Shown one piece after another: positions 45,753-54,599 of a stretch of DNA of 64,000 nt. The stretch is taken from the NCBI RefSeq assembly GCF_014696675.1, contig NZ_JACJQN010000006.1, forward strand, positions 186,001-250,000. The letters are read 5' to 3'. A program made the translations under genes and the position numbers. Each line of letters starts with the position of its first letter. Position 1 is the first letter of the stretch. The notes under the pieces were generated by a model. It made no database searches, was not told where the DNA came from, and saw only the letters and a list, made by a program, of their open reading frames with translations. Source of the DNA: Phormidium tenue FACHB-1052 (GTDB taxonomy: Bacteria > Cyanobacteriota > Cyanobacteriia > Phormidesmidales > Phormidesmidaceae).

Positions 45753-46001
45753 ATGAACCTCATAGAAGCCTTGCAGACCGTCCCTGATTATCGCAAGGCT
45801 CGTGGGAAACGCCACCTGTTATGGATCATTTTGGTGTTCATTGTGATGGGGAAATTAGCCGGGTATCGGGGCAATCGTCCCTTAGAGGAGTTTGCACAAC
45901 GCTACGTGCAGAGGTGGCCCGCCTATTGCAATATTGGCTTAATTTTCCCGCTAGATAAAAGAGCTATCTCTACTGTGCAGGTGGTAATAGTCCTGTCCTA
46001 G
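45753..46001 (+). pseudogene. ISAs1-type transposase N-terminal fragment
   Basis: Starts after a good ribosome site (AGGAG, ATG 45753) with MNLIEALQTVPDYRKARGKR and LVFIVMGKLAGYRGNRPLEE, the N-terminus of ISAs1-family transposases. After about 70 residues similarity ends and the frame closes at TAG; the DDE catalytic domain is missing. The 230 bases after it contain no usable gene and may be further remnants. Confidence 0.85.
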
Positions 46002-46230
46002 CCATAGTGAGGGTTGATTAGTTGCCTGCATGCGCAGCTATCCTAAGCCAGTATGCGGATTGGATTAAGGAGCCTGCCTGGTACTGGATAACTATCCCTC
46101 AGATGAGAGCAAGCTAACGGTGCGGAAGGCCAGGCGTAGCGTAACAAACAGCGGAGCGTTTACTTACCTGAGGGCGGTGCAAGATGACTTGATCAATCAG
46201 ATACTTAAGCCTTAGTTACTCTGGGGATTT

Positions 46231-46788
46231 TTAGCGGTTCTGCATCACAGCATTCCACCAGTTCCATAAAGGATGTTCCTTATTGGGCTTATACCGGCCT
46301 TTAGTATGAATAGCCGATAGGGCTTCTGCTATCTGGGTAGAATTCGGCTTGGTAGATTCTGCCCAATACTTTATCAAGTCTAGAGTGGTCAAAAGCTGTA
46401 AATGTGAAAGCTCCCTTTGAGAAAACGAGGTTGCCCTTTTATCATCAGTTGCAATTGCCCATCCATGATGAAATGCAACAGCAAATGTTGCAGCTTCGCC
46501 ATCATCTTTGAGGCCAGAGACATAATTAATGAATGTTTCAAACTCATCCTCCGTCTCAAAATCTACGATTTTAATCACACCTTGCTTGATCGCTGCCTCA
46601 AATTGGGTTACTGCTTCATCCTGGTTATCATCAATGACCTGTAATGTTGTAAGCTCATCGCTTCTGACAGTCTCTGTAACTATTACTTGAGCAGGAATAG
46701 ATTTTAGAATTGAGAGGAGATAGCCTGAGGCGGAAAAGTTTAGGATGCAACAGGCGTCAATGACAAGGTGGGAGTGAAAAATCTGCAT
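46231..46788 (-). CDS. PIN-like nuclease (DUF3368-type)
   Basis: A 185-residue PIN-fold protein: VIDACCILNF (first Asp), VIVTETVRSDEL (Glu), LKDDGEAATFAVAFHHG and AIATDDKRATSFS (late Asp pair). The C-terminal part (NKEHPLWNWWNAVMQNR) is extended beyond the minimal VapC. PIN proteins cut RNA and often act as toxins. It is 22 bases downstream of the XRE-ImmA-like gene, a pairing known from toxin-antitoxin-like loci. Confidence 0.85.
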   Translation of the reverse strand: MQIFHSHLVIDACCILNFSASGYLLSILKSIPAQVIVTETVRSDELTTLQVIDDNQDEAVTQFEAAIKQGVIKIVDFETEDEFETFINYVSGLKDDGEAATFAVAFHHGWAIATDDKRATSFSQRELSHLQLLTTLDLIKYWAESTKPNSTQIAEALSAIHTKGRYKPNKEHPLWNWWNAVMQNR

Positions 46789-46810
46789 TGCTTGTATACT
46801 GTGACGATTC

Positions 46811-48004
46811 CTACGCTTTTCGTAAATCTAGTTGAGAATCCTCTGTAGTACCGTTTGGCTGCTCTCGTAGTGAATCGGCAAGGCGACGCGCTTCTAAGCG
46901 ATTAACGTTAAGCAAATCTGCAAACCGTCCCTCAGTTATTAATCCTTTCTCTAGGGCTTCAATGGCAAGGTGTTGATAGTGAATCGGCAAAGTGCCAACT
47001 CCCTGTGAAGTCTCCTTTAAACCAAGCTCTTTCTGCACCTCCTTGACCTTCAAACCTCTATTCTTGAGCCTTTCCCATGTGCCTGATGATAAGAGCTTCA
47101 TACCCTCTAATCGGCGGGTCAAAGCCTCTACAGATACGCCATAGTAATGCGCAAGCGTAAATAAATTAGTAGGTGTGAATGTTCCTTGATCGTTGCAAGT
47201 ATCGTTAAACTGCTTTAGCAAGCTGCTAGTTGGCATCAGAAAGTATTTTGGAAAGGCCTCGGCCAAGCGTTCACTCTCTGGAACTCTTTGATATTGACCG
47301 TCAAAATCAACTACAGACTTGTGCCTGTGGGCAAGAAAATGTAAATACCCATGAGCTATTGACCAGCGTTGGCGCTCCTCATAGTGCTCGGCATTAATTG
47401 CCAGGCAACCGCCCAGTTGGTCATCATAGCTATACATCTCTGAATACTTTGAAGGCATCTTGATATAGAAGATGCGAAGACCTACACCTTGTTCAAGGAT
47501 GGCTCTAATTCCATGAATGGGGCCATCTCCTAATCCAAGTCGTTTCCGCTCTTCAATAGCGATGGTTTCAGCAGTAGCCTCTATTGGCATCTTGGCTACT
47601 TGATATTCTCTTGGATAGTTATGTGGCAAAGGTGAACCAACTATCTCCTCTAGTTCCAAGTAGTTGCGGCATAGCTTCTCAAAACGAAGGATGCATGGTT
47701 GAATCTGTTCTTCCTCTTCTGGACTTCGTTTATAGCCTGCTCGAAATTGAACTTCAAAAGACTCAATTATGGAAGGTTGCTTAATTAGATCACTAACAGG
47801 TTGCCCATAGGCACGAGCCAGCTTTACTAACTCGCTGTGCTTAACGCGGCGCTCTCCCTTCTCAATTGCGACCATTGTTGTACGTGCAGCACTGATGGCT
47901 TCAGCAGCATCAGCTTGTGTTATCCCACTTCTTTTGCGTGCCTGTTGAAGACGTTCCCCTAGTTGACGGGGATCGATATTGTCAAGGATATTTGTGGTGA
48001 CCAT
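46811..48004 (-). CDS. XRE regulator fused to an ImmA/IrrE-like domain
   Basis: About 397 residues. The N-terminal helix-turn-helix (GITQADAAEAISAARTTMVA, IEKGERRVKHSELVKLARAYG) is followed by a metallopeptidase-like domain. Its signature, normally H-E-x-x-H, reads SIAHGYLHFLAHR: the catalytic Glu is Gly, so protease activity is doubtful. The C-terminus has helices of unknown role. ATG 48004 is chosen since GGGAG lies 8 bases upstream; 48019 is only a TTG. A gap of about 20 bases separates it from the QueC-like gene upstream. Confidence 0.85.
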   Translation of the reverse strand: MVTTNILDNIDPRQLGERLQQARKRSGITQADAAEAISAARTTMVAIEKGERRVKHSELVKLARAYGQPVSDLIKQPSIIESFEVQFRAGYKRSPEEEEQIQPCILRFEKLCRNYLELEEIVGSPLPHNYPREYQVAKMPIEATAETIAIEERKRLGLGDGPIHGIRAILEQGVGLRIFYIKMPSKYSEMYSYDDQLGGCLAINAEHYEERQRWSIAHGYLHFLAHRHKSVVDFDGQYQRVPESERLAEAFPKYFLMPTSSLLKQFNDTCNDQGTFTPTNLFTLAHYYGVSVEALTRRLEGMKLLSSGTWERLKNRGLKVKEVQKELGLKETSQGVGTLPIHYQHLAIEALEKGLITEGRFADLLNVNRLEARRLADSLREQPNGTTEDSQLDLRKA

Positions 48005-48024
48005 AGTATTCTCCCTCAACTCTA

Positions 48025-49467
48025 TTAAGTAGCAGCTAAAGGCATCGCTGCGGCTTGCTCACTACTGTGGTTAAAAAGACCAATTGACAGCTGGGAGCCT
48101 ATATTATCCCATTCAGCAATGTAATTTTGATAGAGTTTAATGAGTCGAGTACGCATTTGAATATAAGTAAGCTCTTCTGTACTTGCTCCTCTATCTACAA
48201 TGTCATCCAAAACTGGAAATTCTCTGGCTATCGCCTCCCATTTAACTTTAGTATTGGTTGAGGCATGAAGTAATTGGCGTAAGGTTGAAACCTGCTCCAG
48301 CATGTGGCGTAAGTAGACACTAGGGTCCGAAGCAGGGGCCTTTCCGTTGAGAATTACGTATTGAGTTTTATCTAGCAGTCCTGAGGTTGCAAGTGCTTGC
48401 CTGCGTAAAAGACAGGATGGACAATACCCGCACTGGACTGGCTTCTGACGGTGTGGACTATCACAAGACATCGTAAGTGGCGGCAAATCGGTTCTACTAT
48501 CTTCCTTGAGACTTTGACACATCTCCGCTTTAGTCCATAGTAGAAATGGATTATGGATTTTAAACTCTTCTCCTATTAGCTCTGTAACCAGTTCACTAAC
48601 CATTAATAGCGTTAACGGATGAACTGAACGGGAATGATCTAGCCCAACAGCAGAAGCCCGGTACGGAAGATTAATTGCTCCAACACCATTCTCATACAAG
48701 TAGAGCACCCGTTGTCCCATCAGATAAGCAGAAGCAGCACCAAGCATTGTAAATACGATGCCTCGGGCACGAGAAATTTTGTTCTTACGATGTCGGCCGC
48801 TTTCTGTGAATCGAATGGGAACACGACAAAGATTCAATCTACTCGGAAAAGAAGGAATAAGTGAGTTAAATACCTCTGCTTGCCGAGCATAAGCATTATC
48901 ATTGCTGCCGGCTCCAAAGAGCAGAAATGGTTGGTCTGGTTCTGTTTTAAGGCGAGTGTAAAGGCCTGCAAGAGCGTCAAGCCCACCACTCCACAATGCA
49001 ACTTCACATCCTGTGGGTAGAGCGACGGGCAAAACTCCTTGGTTTTCAACCATTCTTCCCGATGCGACTAATGCCTGGAAGTTAAACGACCACTTGCTGC
49101 CCGTAACCCAACTAAGCAATTTTTCCAGCTTGTTCATAAAAGAGGGTATTCCCAGTAATTCGGGATGACGTACTGGTAGCACTACATGAAGCCTACTCTG
49201 CCGTTTATGTAGGTGCTGAAATGCAAGGCGATCTGATGCATGAATCGCAACAGCAAGGTCAACTAAATCAGCAATGACAGATGGAAAGTGCTGATAGATG
49301 CGGTACTGAAAATCTTGGTCGCTTATGCTAATACCGACATCGCTTGTTGATTTACGAGCGTGATCGATAAAGCGGACAATGCCACCACCGTTGAGAATGG
49401 GACCAAAGTGAAGCGTATAATCGCTGTCATCTGCTTGATGGTCATGAGTGCTTACTTTGTAGGACAT
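48025..49467 (-). CDS. QueC-like PP-loop enzyme of a Qat-like defence locus
   Basis: About 480 residues. The PP-loop reads VALWSGGLDALAGLYTRL (about 160) and a QueC-type zinc site follows: CDSPHRQKPVQCGYCPSC, i.e. C-x10-C-x2-C-x2-C (about 333-350), then LLRRQALATSGLL. QueC makes preQ0 from a carboxy-deazaguanine; defence relatives (QatC, the CBASS Cap9) attach a deazaguanine to a protein N-terminus. The N-terminal 140 residues are not in QueC. ATG 49467 is used because GGGAG lies 9 bases upstream; the frame could open at 49482. It overlaps the preceding gene by 16 bases. Confidence 0.85.
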   Translation of the reverse strand: MSYKVSTHDHQADDSDYTLHFGPILNGGGIVRFIDHARKSTSDVGISISDQDFQYRIYQHFPSVIADLVDLAVAIHASDRLAFQHLHKRQSRLHVVLPVRHPELLGIPSFMNKLEKLLSWVTGSKWSFNFQALVASGRMVENQGVLPVALPTGCEVALWSGGLDALAGLYTRLKTEPDQPFLLFGAGSNDNAYARQAEVFNSLIPSFPSRLNLCRVPIRFTESGRHRKNKISRARGIVFTMLGAASAYLMGQRVLYLYENGVGAINLPYRASAVGLDHSRSVHPLTLLMVSELVTELIGEEFKIHNPFLLWTKAEMCQSLKEDSRTDLPPLTMSCDSPHRQKPVQCGYCPSCLLRRQALATSGLLDKTQYVILNGKAPASDPSVYLRHMLEQVSTLRQLLHASTNTKVKWEAIAREFPVLDDIVDRGASTEELTYIQMRTRLIKLYQNYIAEWDNIGSQLSIGLFNHSSEQAAAMPLAAT

Positions 49468-50090
49468 AGCAGATTCTCCCATAGGTCTATAGCTTTCTTG
49501 CTGACCACCCCTCGCAGCTGTAGTCTTTTAACACTTCCCTGTGCAACAGCTGATGCAGCCAACTTAGCGATTCCAAGGGATACAGTGGACTGAATTTGGT
49601 TGATACGTTCTGAGAGAGTAGCTCTATCTATACCGGCATGGTGTTGAGGTGTTAATGGAATTCGCTGCTTGAATTCTGCTTCGTAAACCTCAGATATGTA
49701 CTGTCTAACAATTACTTCTTTAGTTCCTAGCGCCTTGAATTCGCTTCCATACCTACATTCTTGAACTACAGATTGTACGGCTCGAAGCAGTAAGTCTTTT
49801 ACTCGAGGTGCACCATCAGCTTGTTGTACTAAGCTCTCTATTCTCTGGTTAAGATTAGCCCAATCGACTGGTTCTTTCACCCCAACTGACTGAATTGCTT
49901 GATTTAAAGCTTCTGCTGCAGTGCTAGCAAGAGTTAAGGGCAGATCGCCTTTATAGCTGATGTCACGTTTTAGCGCATCTAATGCAGCTGAAGCACATTC
50001 ATCATTGCTAGCGCTTCCTTCACAAAGCCATGCATACGGCTTTTGGTAAATGCGTGAAAGTTTTTTGTGGACAATGTCTCCATCCGGCAT
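49452..50090 (-). CDS. Unknown protein in the QatB position
   Basis: A 212-residue helical protein without a recognised domain (KLSRIYQKPYAWLCEGSASN, LTLASTAAEALNQAIQSVGV, RATLSERINQIQSTVSLGIA). GGAGG 6 bases before ATG 50090 is a strong ribosome site. Its end overlaps the QueC-like gene, so the two are made together, as QatB and QatC are. The N-terminus MPDGDIV carries an early glycine (position 4), of interest since the related enzymes act on N-terminal glycine, but processing here is not shown. Confidence 0.65.
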   Translation of the reverse strand: MPDGDIVHKKLSRIYQKPYAWLCEGSASNDECASAALDALKRDISYKGDLPLTLASTAAEALNQAIQSVGVKEPVDWANLNQRIESLVQQADGAPRVKDLLLRAVQSVVQECRYGSEFKALGTKEVIVRQYISEVYEAEFKQRIPLTPQHHAGIDRATLSERINQIQSTVSLGIAKLAASAVAQGSVKRLQLRGVVSKKAIDLWENLLCPTK

Positions 50091-50149
50091 GAGATGCCTC
50101 CGGGGGTGTTATGGAATGCGGCCTCTACATCAAAGCTACCTAATTAATC

Positions 50150-50192
50150 TGACATTGTCAACATCTAGCAGCCGTTATCTTTGACAATGTCA
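50150..50192 (-). promoter_or_regulatory. Paired operator and promoter of the QueC-like operon
   Basis: TGACATTGTCA (50150-50160) and TGACAATGTCA (50182-50192) are two odd-centred palindromes spaced 32 bases; a half site CTGACAT lies at 50204-50210. On the minus strand the first contains TTGACA (a -35 box), and TAGCTT follows after 17 bases. The XRE regulator encoded in the operon is the natural candidate to bind here. Confidence 0.7.
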
Positions 50193-50488
50193 GGTATTTC
50201 AGCCTGACATTTTTCTTTTTGGCTAACCCCTCTAGCCCTGACTCATGGCTTATCTGTACGTTTGAGGTCGGTAGTTAGGCCTCATTCACCCTTGTTCAAT
50301 ATTATTCTCAATCCGCTAGCCTCAAATCTCTACCAAGACACCTGCTCGTATCACCTTTGCCGCTTTCTACAGTTGATCTGCTCGAGCCATCACACGTCAG
50401 CTCATAAGACGCATGCCCGAAGTACCAAAAAAGGCCCTCTGCGATTGCTAGGAGCAGATGTAAAATTCCATACACGCCAAACAGCTTA

Positions 50489-50631
50489 GGGGATGTTTTA
50501 AAAGGGTCGGATTGAGGATCAAAAGCCACTTGTACGGACCACCCCGTTCCTTGAAACCCTCATTCCTTCGTAGCAGCCCTTCAGTGGTTAAGGTAGTTCA
50601 AGTTACTCAAGAGGGCTTTTCAAACACCCTC
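50489..50631. mobile_element. 143-bp MITE related to the IS427-type element
   Basis: Left end GGGGATGTTTTAAAAG and right end, read on the other strand, GAGGGTGTTTGAAAAG form terminal inverted repeats like those of the 911-bp IS at 39.6 kb. TTA flanks both ends (50486-50488 and 50632-50634). The interior has no transposase. Confidence 0.8.
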
Positions 50632-50755
50632 TTACCCCTGCTACCACCCCCACTGACGAGGGCACCATAGGTAGGCAGTGGGCAGGAGCCCCGAATTGTA
50701 GATGCACTCTAATATCAACCCCTAGGGCATCTGCTAGCTTTGGGGGTTTTGTTTT

Positions 50756-51112
50756 GTGGACGCTAAATCCTTCTTCTTTCGCAGTTCGTTTGTACTATAC
50801 TGCTTCAACGAGTTCCAAGAGAGGTTCAGACCCTCCGCACACGCAGCTTTCAATTCCCAGATCCTATCTACCGCAGTTGCTCTGAAGGACAGTCTGAAGC
50901 GTTTATTGTCACGCTTCAGATGGCTTGCTCTCCTAGTTACCCCTGCCCTTGGTACAGGAGCGCTGCTCCTACCGACTCCTGGCCAAGGTGTTGCCGCCGC
51001 TGTCAAAGCAACAGTTACCACCCGTCAATTTTCCATCGACTACCCAGATCACTGGATTGTGACGAGCAACAGCAATGACTACGTAATTATCTACAATCAG
51101 CCGCTCACTTGA
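50756..51112 (+). pseudogene. Truncated gene: N-terminal leader plus start of a PsbP-like domain
   Basis: The frame (118 codons) has a hydrophobic stretch (LALLVTPALGTGALLLPTPG) and then QFSIDYPDHWIVTSNSNDYV ending IIYNQPLT, which looks like the beginning of a PsbP/Mog1-like lumenal or secreted domain. It stops where the S9 peptidase gene ends on the opposite strand. Most of the domain is missing. Confidence 0.5.
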
Positions 51113-52922
51113 GATAGGTTTCCACAAAATCAAGAATGGCCTTGTAACCGCGAATCTGGTTTTCCTTCTTCACAAACCCGTGGCCTTCGTCCTCAAATAC
51201 AACGTAGTCTACCGGGACGTTCCTGGCTCTCACGGCCTCCACAATCTCGTCAGATTCCACCTTAAGCACTCGGGGATCATTGGCACCCTGTAGCACCATC
51301 AGGGGCTTGATAATGTGCTCCGTATGGAACAGGGGCGACTTGGCCCTCAAGAATTCCTCATCCTCAAAGTCACCCATTTCCTGCTCCAAGGCTTTACGGT
51401 ACGACTCCCACCAGGGAGGAATGCTTTGCAGGGTGCGTACCCAATTGGAGACGCCAAAAATATCAACCCCCACATCGAAGACCTCAGGCCGAAAGGCCAG
51501 AGCGGCCAGCACCATGTAGCCACCATAGCTACCACCCATGATGCCGATGCGCTGGGGATTGACATAGCCTGTCTCAATCAACATCTGCTTGCTTTCTACT
51601 GCATCCCCTAGGTCTGCATCGCCGTGTTTGCGATCATCTAAGTGATAGAAGGTTTTGCCATAGCCGGAGCTACCGCGATTGTTGATGGCGTAGATGGCGT
51701 ACCCGTGGTTGACCAGATATTGAATCAGGGCTGAATAGCCGACCCGGCTTTGTCCCCCCGGTCCACCATGGACCCACACCAGGGCTGGCACCTGAGCACT
51801 TTCGCTAGCTTGCAGGGGCCTGTAGAGAACGCCAGGAATTTCCAGGCCATCATAGGAGGCAAAACGCACCACCCTGCCCTCTACTAGATCCTGAGGATCG
51901 ATGTTGGGGTTCAGGGAGCGGGTGAGCCGAATAGGTTCATCTTCTGAGAAGTTGTAAACAAAGAGGTCGCCGGGCATTTTGCTACTGCTGGCATAAAACG
52001 CCATACAGTCTTCAGTAGAGGCGATTTTAACGGCGCTGATTTCAGTGTCTGGCAGTTGGGGCAGGTCGATGGGGGTGAGGGTGGCAGCGTCATAGAGGCG
52101 CAACTCAGTTTTGGCATCGTTGTTGATGCTCAGCACCAGATATTTCCCCTGCTTAGATAGGGAAGCGCTCGTAATATCCCAATCAGCAGACAGAAGTTTC
52201 TCATGGCTGCCGGTCGCTAGCTCATAGCGCGCCAGGTACAAAAACTCGCTGTCTTTATCGGTGAGGTAATGCAGGAACTGACCATCAGGACTGAACCCTG
52301 AGGGGTAGTGGTTGATGTCACCTTCGTGGGCGGTGATTTTGGTGAGTTGGATAGTCTGGCAATCGTATAGATAGATGTCGCTGTCAGCGTTGGTCTCAGT
52401 TTTGCCCAAGGCAATGGTGCGGCGATCAGGCGTGATGGCTCTGAAGTTAAGACCTTCCTTGTTTTCGTAAATCAATTCCCGTTGATAGGACTCAACGTGG
52501 TACTCATAGGCATCGAAAAAGCGGCGGTCTCGCTCGTTAGTGCCCACAAAAAAAGATTGATCATCCTGTGCCCACCCCAGGAATATGGCCTTCAACTCAT
52601 CCCCTGGAGTCAAATCGGTGACAGTGCCATCAGACGACTGAACGTAGAGGTGGTTAAGTTCATTACCTCCGTGATCACTCTCATACAGGAAGCGCTCGTC
52701 CTTAGGGAAGTAGGAGATGGCAAAAATGGAATCGGTGGTGGAATGAGTCAGGGGGGTAACAGTGCCGTCGCTGATGCGAATGGTGTAGGCGTTATAGATG
52801 CCCGAAGCATCGCTACTGACGAGCAAAGTAGTATTGTCGGGTGAAAACGAGGCCCCTGCGTAATTGGTCGTGCCTAGAAAATCTTCGATTGAATAGGTTT
52901 TGGGGGTGTTCATCCGATTCAT
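51105..52922 (-). CDS. S9 family peptidase (prolyl oligopeptidase type)
   Basis: A 605-residue serine peptidase. Residues 1-350 are a beta-propeller with WD40-like PD40 repeats (ASFSPDNTTLLVSSDASGIY, YFPKDERFLYES); the alpha/beta-hydrolase domain follows with ALVWVHGGPGGQSRVGY (oxyanion), IGIMGGSYGGYMVLAALA (nucleophile Ser), VLQGANDPRV (Asp) and DEGHGFVKKENQ (His). No signal peptide is seen, so it is cytoplasmic. Its higher GC content resembles the core genome. Confidence 0.93.
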   Translation of the reverse strand: MNRMNTPKTYSIEDFLGTTNYAGASFSPDNTTLLVSSDASGIYNAYTIRISDGTVTPLTHSTTDSIFAISYFPKDERFLYESDHGGNELNHLYVQSSDGTVTDLTPGDELKAIFLGWAQDDQSFFVGTNERDRRFFDAYEYHVESYQRELIYENKEGLNFRAITPDRRTIALGKTETNADSDIYLYDCQTIQLTKITAHEGDINHYPSGFSPDGQFLHYLTDKDSEFLYLARYELATGSHEKLLSADWDITSASLSKQGKYLVLSINNDAKTELRLYDAATLTPIDLPQLPDTEISAVKIASTEDCMAFYASSSKMPGDLFVYNFSEDEPIRLTRSLNPNIDPQDLVEGRVVRFASYDGLEIPGVLYRPLQASESAQVPALVWVHGGPGGQSRVGYSALIQYLVNHGYAIYAINNRGSSGYGKTFYHLDDRKHGDADLGDAVESKQMLIETGYVNPQRIGIMGGSYGGYMVLAALAFRPEVFDVGVDIFGVSNWVRTLQSIPPWWESYRKALEQEMGDFEDEEFLRAKSPLFHTEHIIKPLMVLQGANDPRVLKVESDEIVEAVRARNVPVDYVVFEDEGHGFVKKENQIRGYKAILDFVETYLK

Positions 52923-52948
52923 TCCTAATTCGCCTACTTCTCTAAGCC

Positions 52949-53134
52949 TCAGGCCGTTTCTAGCCAGCTAAAAATCCGCCCGAGCTCGTGAGTGGTCACA
53001 AACCCATATTGGTAGAGCACCATCGGCAGTAGACTGGGGGTGCCCTGAGACTGCCGTAGCCCTAACTCGATGGAGTTAGCTGACAAAGCCAAGTCTCCCT
53101 GAAGAAACTCCAACAGTCGTTCGTGTTTACTCAT
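52949..53134 (-). CDS. DUF2949 small cyanobacterial protein
   Basis: From ATG 53134 a 61-residue protein: MSKHERLLEFLQGDLALSAN, then SIELGLRQSQGTPSLLPMVL and YGFVTTHELGRIFSWLE. Size and pattern fit the DUF2949 family restricted to cyanobacteria. The frame extends up to 53203, but the family length supports the internal start. Confidence 0.8.
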   Translation of the reverse strand: MSKHERLLEFLQGDLALSANSIELGLRQSQGTPSLLPMVLYQYGFVTTHELGRIFSWLETA

Positions 53135-53332
53135 GGTGGTGCAAGATGATTGATCGAGATTGTAAGTACCGATTCTAGAGTTGGCCCCAATCTTTAGAAA
53201 CATTCCAGAACCCGCTCAGCCTAATTTTTTACAAACCTGCCCTAATTCTTGGGCTGATCAGCATCAATCAAAAAACCACTGTTTAGGCATCACTGCGAGC
53301 CTTGAAGTAAAAGCTTGGCCTGCCTCTAAGGG

Positions 53333-53518
53333 CTATTTCTCTTCTATCAAAGCTTCATCCTCGTCCTCCACGTCCTCGGTGGCCACCGCCCCGCCGCTGA
53401 TCTTCAGCTTCTCTCTCATCTGGGCTTGCACCTTCTTGGCAAACTCAGCATCCTCGCTCAGGCGCTGCACCTTATTGTCGCTGCCCTGCCTAATGTTGTC
53501 GCCCTCGTATTCGCAATC
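53333..53518 (-). pseudogene. 3' remnant of recA
   Basis: Minus strand: YEGDNIRQGSDNKVQRLSED, then AEFAKKVQAQMREKLKISGG and an acidic tail ending ALIEEK before TAG. This corresponds to the C-terminal end of RecA (YEGDNIGQGRDN... then R-K-L and an acidic tail). The ATPase core is absent. The joint with unrelated DNA is near 53518. Confidence 0.7.
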
Positions 53519-53954
53519 TGGGGCGTCGTTACCAAGGCCATTCGCTTTCTGGAGGGCTTAAGAAAGTGGATGCAACTGGATGCCTAAGTTGTGCGAATAC
53601 GCATCTGGCTCGGTCTCCTCGTAGAGCAGTTCTGCTGACTCTTAACTGAGTACTCTGAGGCAGGCTTACTTGGATGCATCTATGAGTTTGACCGGTAGGT
53701 TGTGAGCTACCTAAAGCTTAGCTCTGATGTCTTTATCCAAGGGCAAGCATTATTGCTTATTAGAAAACTGGAATGCACCCCTGTAGAGTCTTTATTTCTT
53801 ATTCTTTCTATGATTTAGATATTTGCTGAATGTGAACAGAACTTACAGATTACCCTTACGGGTAATGCTGTTTCTAGTTGTAGTCTTTATCATCACAAGT
53901 GTGTACAAGCTAAATAGGATCAACCATAAGTAACTGGAGACGGAGGAAAACCAG
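53519..53954. other. 436-bp region after the recA remnant
   Basis: On the plus strand, from about 53487 to TAA 53585-53587, an open stretch reads VVALVFAIWGVVTKAIRFLE then GLRKWMQLDA, resembling the C-terminal end of a small membrane protein that has lost its start. The rest is AT-rich with no supported gene. Confidence 0.4.
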
Positions 53955-54176
53955 ATGTGGATTATTAAGCGAGTTCAACAAGAACCTGTTATGTTTCAAG
54001 CATTCTTTGCGCTTCTAGCTGGATTTGGAGTTGTTAGTCTTACTCAAGATCAAATGGGCCTTATCTTTGCTTTTACAGCATCTCTGTTAGCGTTTATTAC
54101 ACGTCAAGCTGTTACGCCTTTGGCTGATCCAAGGGATTCTAATGGGCACCGGCTAATGCCTAGAGATATTAAGTAG
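53955..54176 (+). CDS. Small two-helix membrane protein (holin-like)
   Basis: 73 residues after a good ribosome site (GGAGG, 53942-53946). Two hydrophobic helices (FQAFFALLAGFGVVSL and MGLIFAFTASLLAFITR) and a short polar tail. Topology and size recall holins, but no phage or lysin gene is nearby, so the name is only descriptive. Confidence 0.6.
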   Translation: MWIIKRVQQEPVMFQAFFALLAGFGVVSLTQDQMGLIFAFTASLLAFITRQAVTPLADPRDSNGHRLMPRDIK

Positions 54177-54599
54177 GTAAATAGAATCAAATGAGGCAAG
54201 AGCCATAGCTTGTTGGGTACTTTGACATCCATAGTCATGGTGGGCCAGATGTTGAAGCACGGCTACTCCCTGTGAAATCAGTTAGTGATGACTTAATACT
54301 CATTACGGAGTTGTCTGTGACGATAATGAACCCTCGCCTGAAGACTAGGGTTCTAGTTCAATGCTTTAGCTATCTCAGCACCCAGGTAATCTAAAGCTTT
54401 CTGACGGGCTTGGTCAGCAGCAGCCTGTGCTGACTCCTAAAGAATAGTGTCTGTGTTTGGGGTGAGCTCAAACGCTAATGCTAAGACGATTCACGAATTT
54501 GGTCTTGGCATGGTGTAGTGATGCCATAATTCTTGCTTAAGCCCTGTGGATTAGCTACTGCTCTACCCATGTCGAGCGTTTCACCGCTCAACGTTGCCC
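54177..54599. other. 423-bp region upstream of the CHAT-TIR-AAA gene
   Basis: No full gene. On the minus strand a short open end (SAQAAADQARQKALDYLGAE then IAKALN, stop about 54359) may be the 3' remnant of a lost gene. Confidence 0.4.

Larger units (their letters stand above)
50091..50755. other. 664-bp intergenic region: operator, MITE and a hairpin
   Basis: Contains the TGACA-N-TGTCA operators (50150-50192), the 143-bp MITE (50489-50631) and a stem at 50716-50748 (AACCCC / GGGGTT followed by a T-rich tail on the plus strand). No gene is supported. Confidence 0.6.

Noticed and set aside
53181-53561. 126-codon plus-strand frame rich in Ser
   Set aside because: It is the antisense of the recA remnant.
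53955-54176. Prophage lysis gene
   Set aside because: Holin-like topology only; no endolysin or other phage gene is near.
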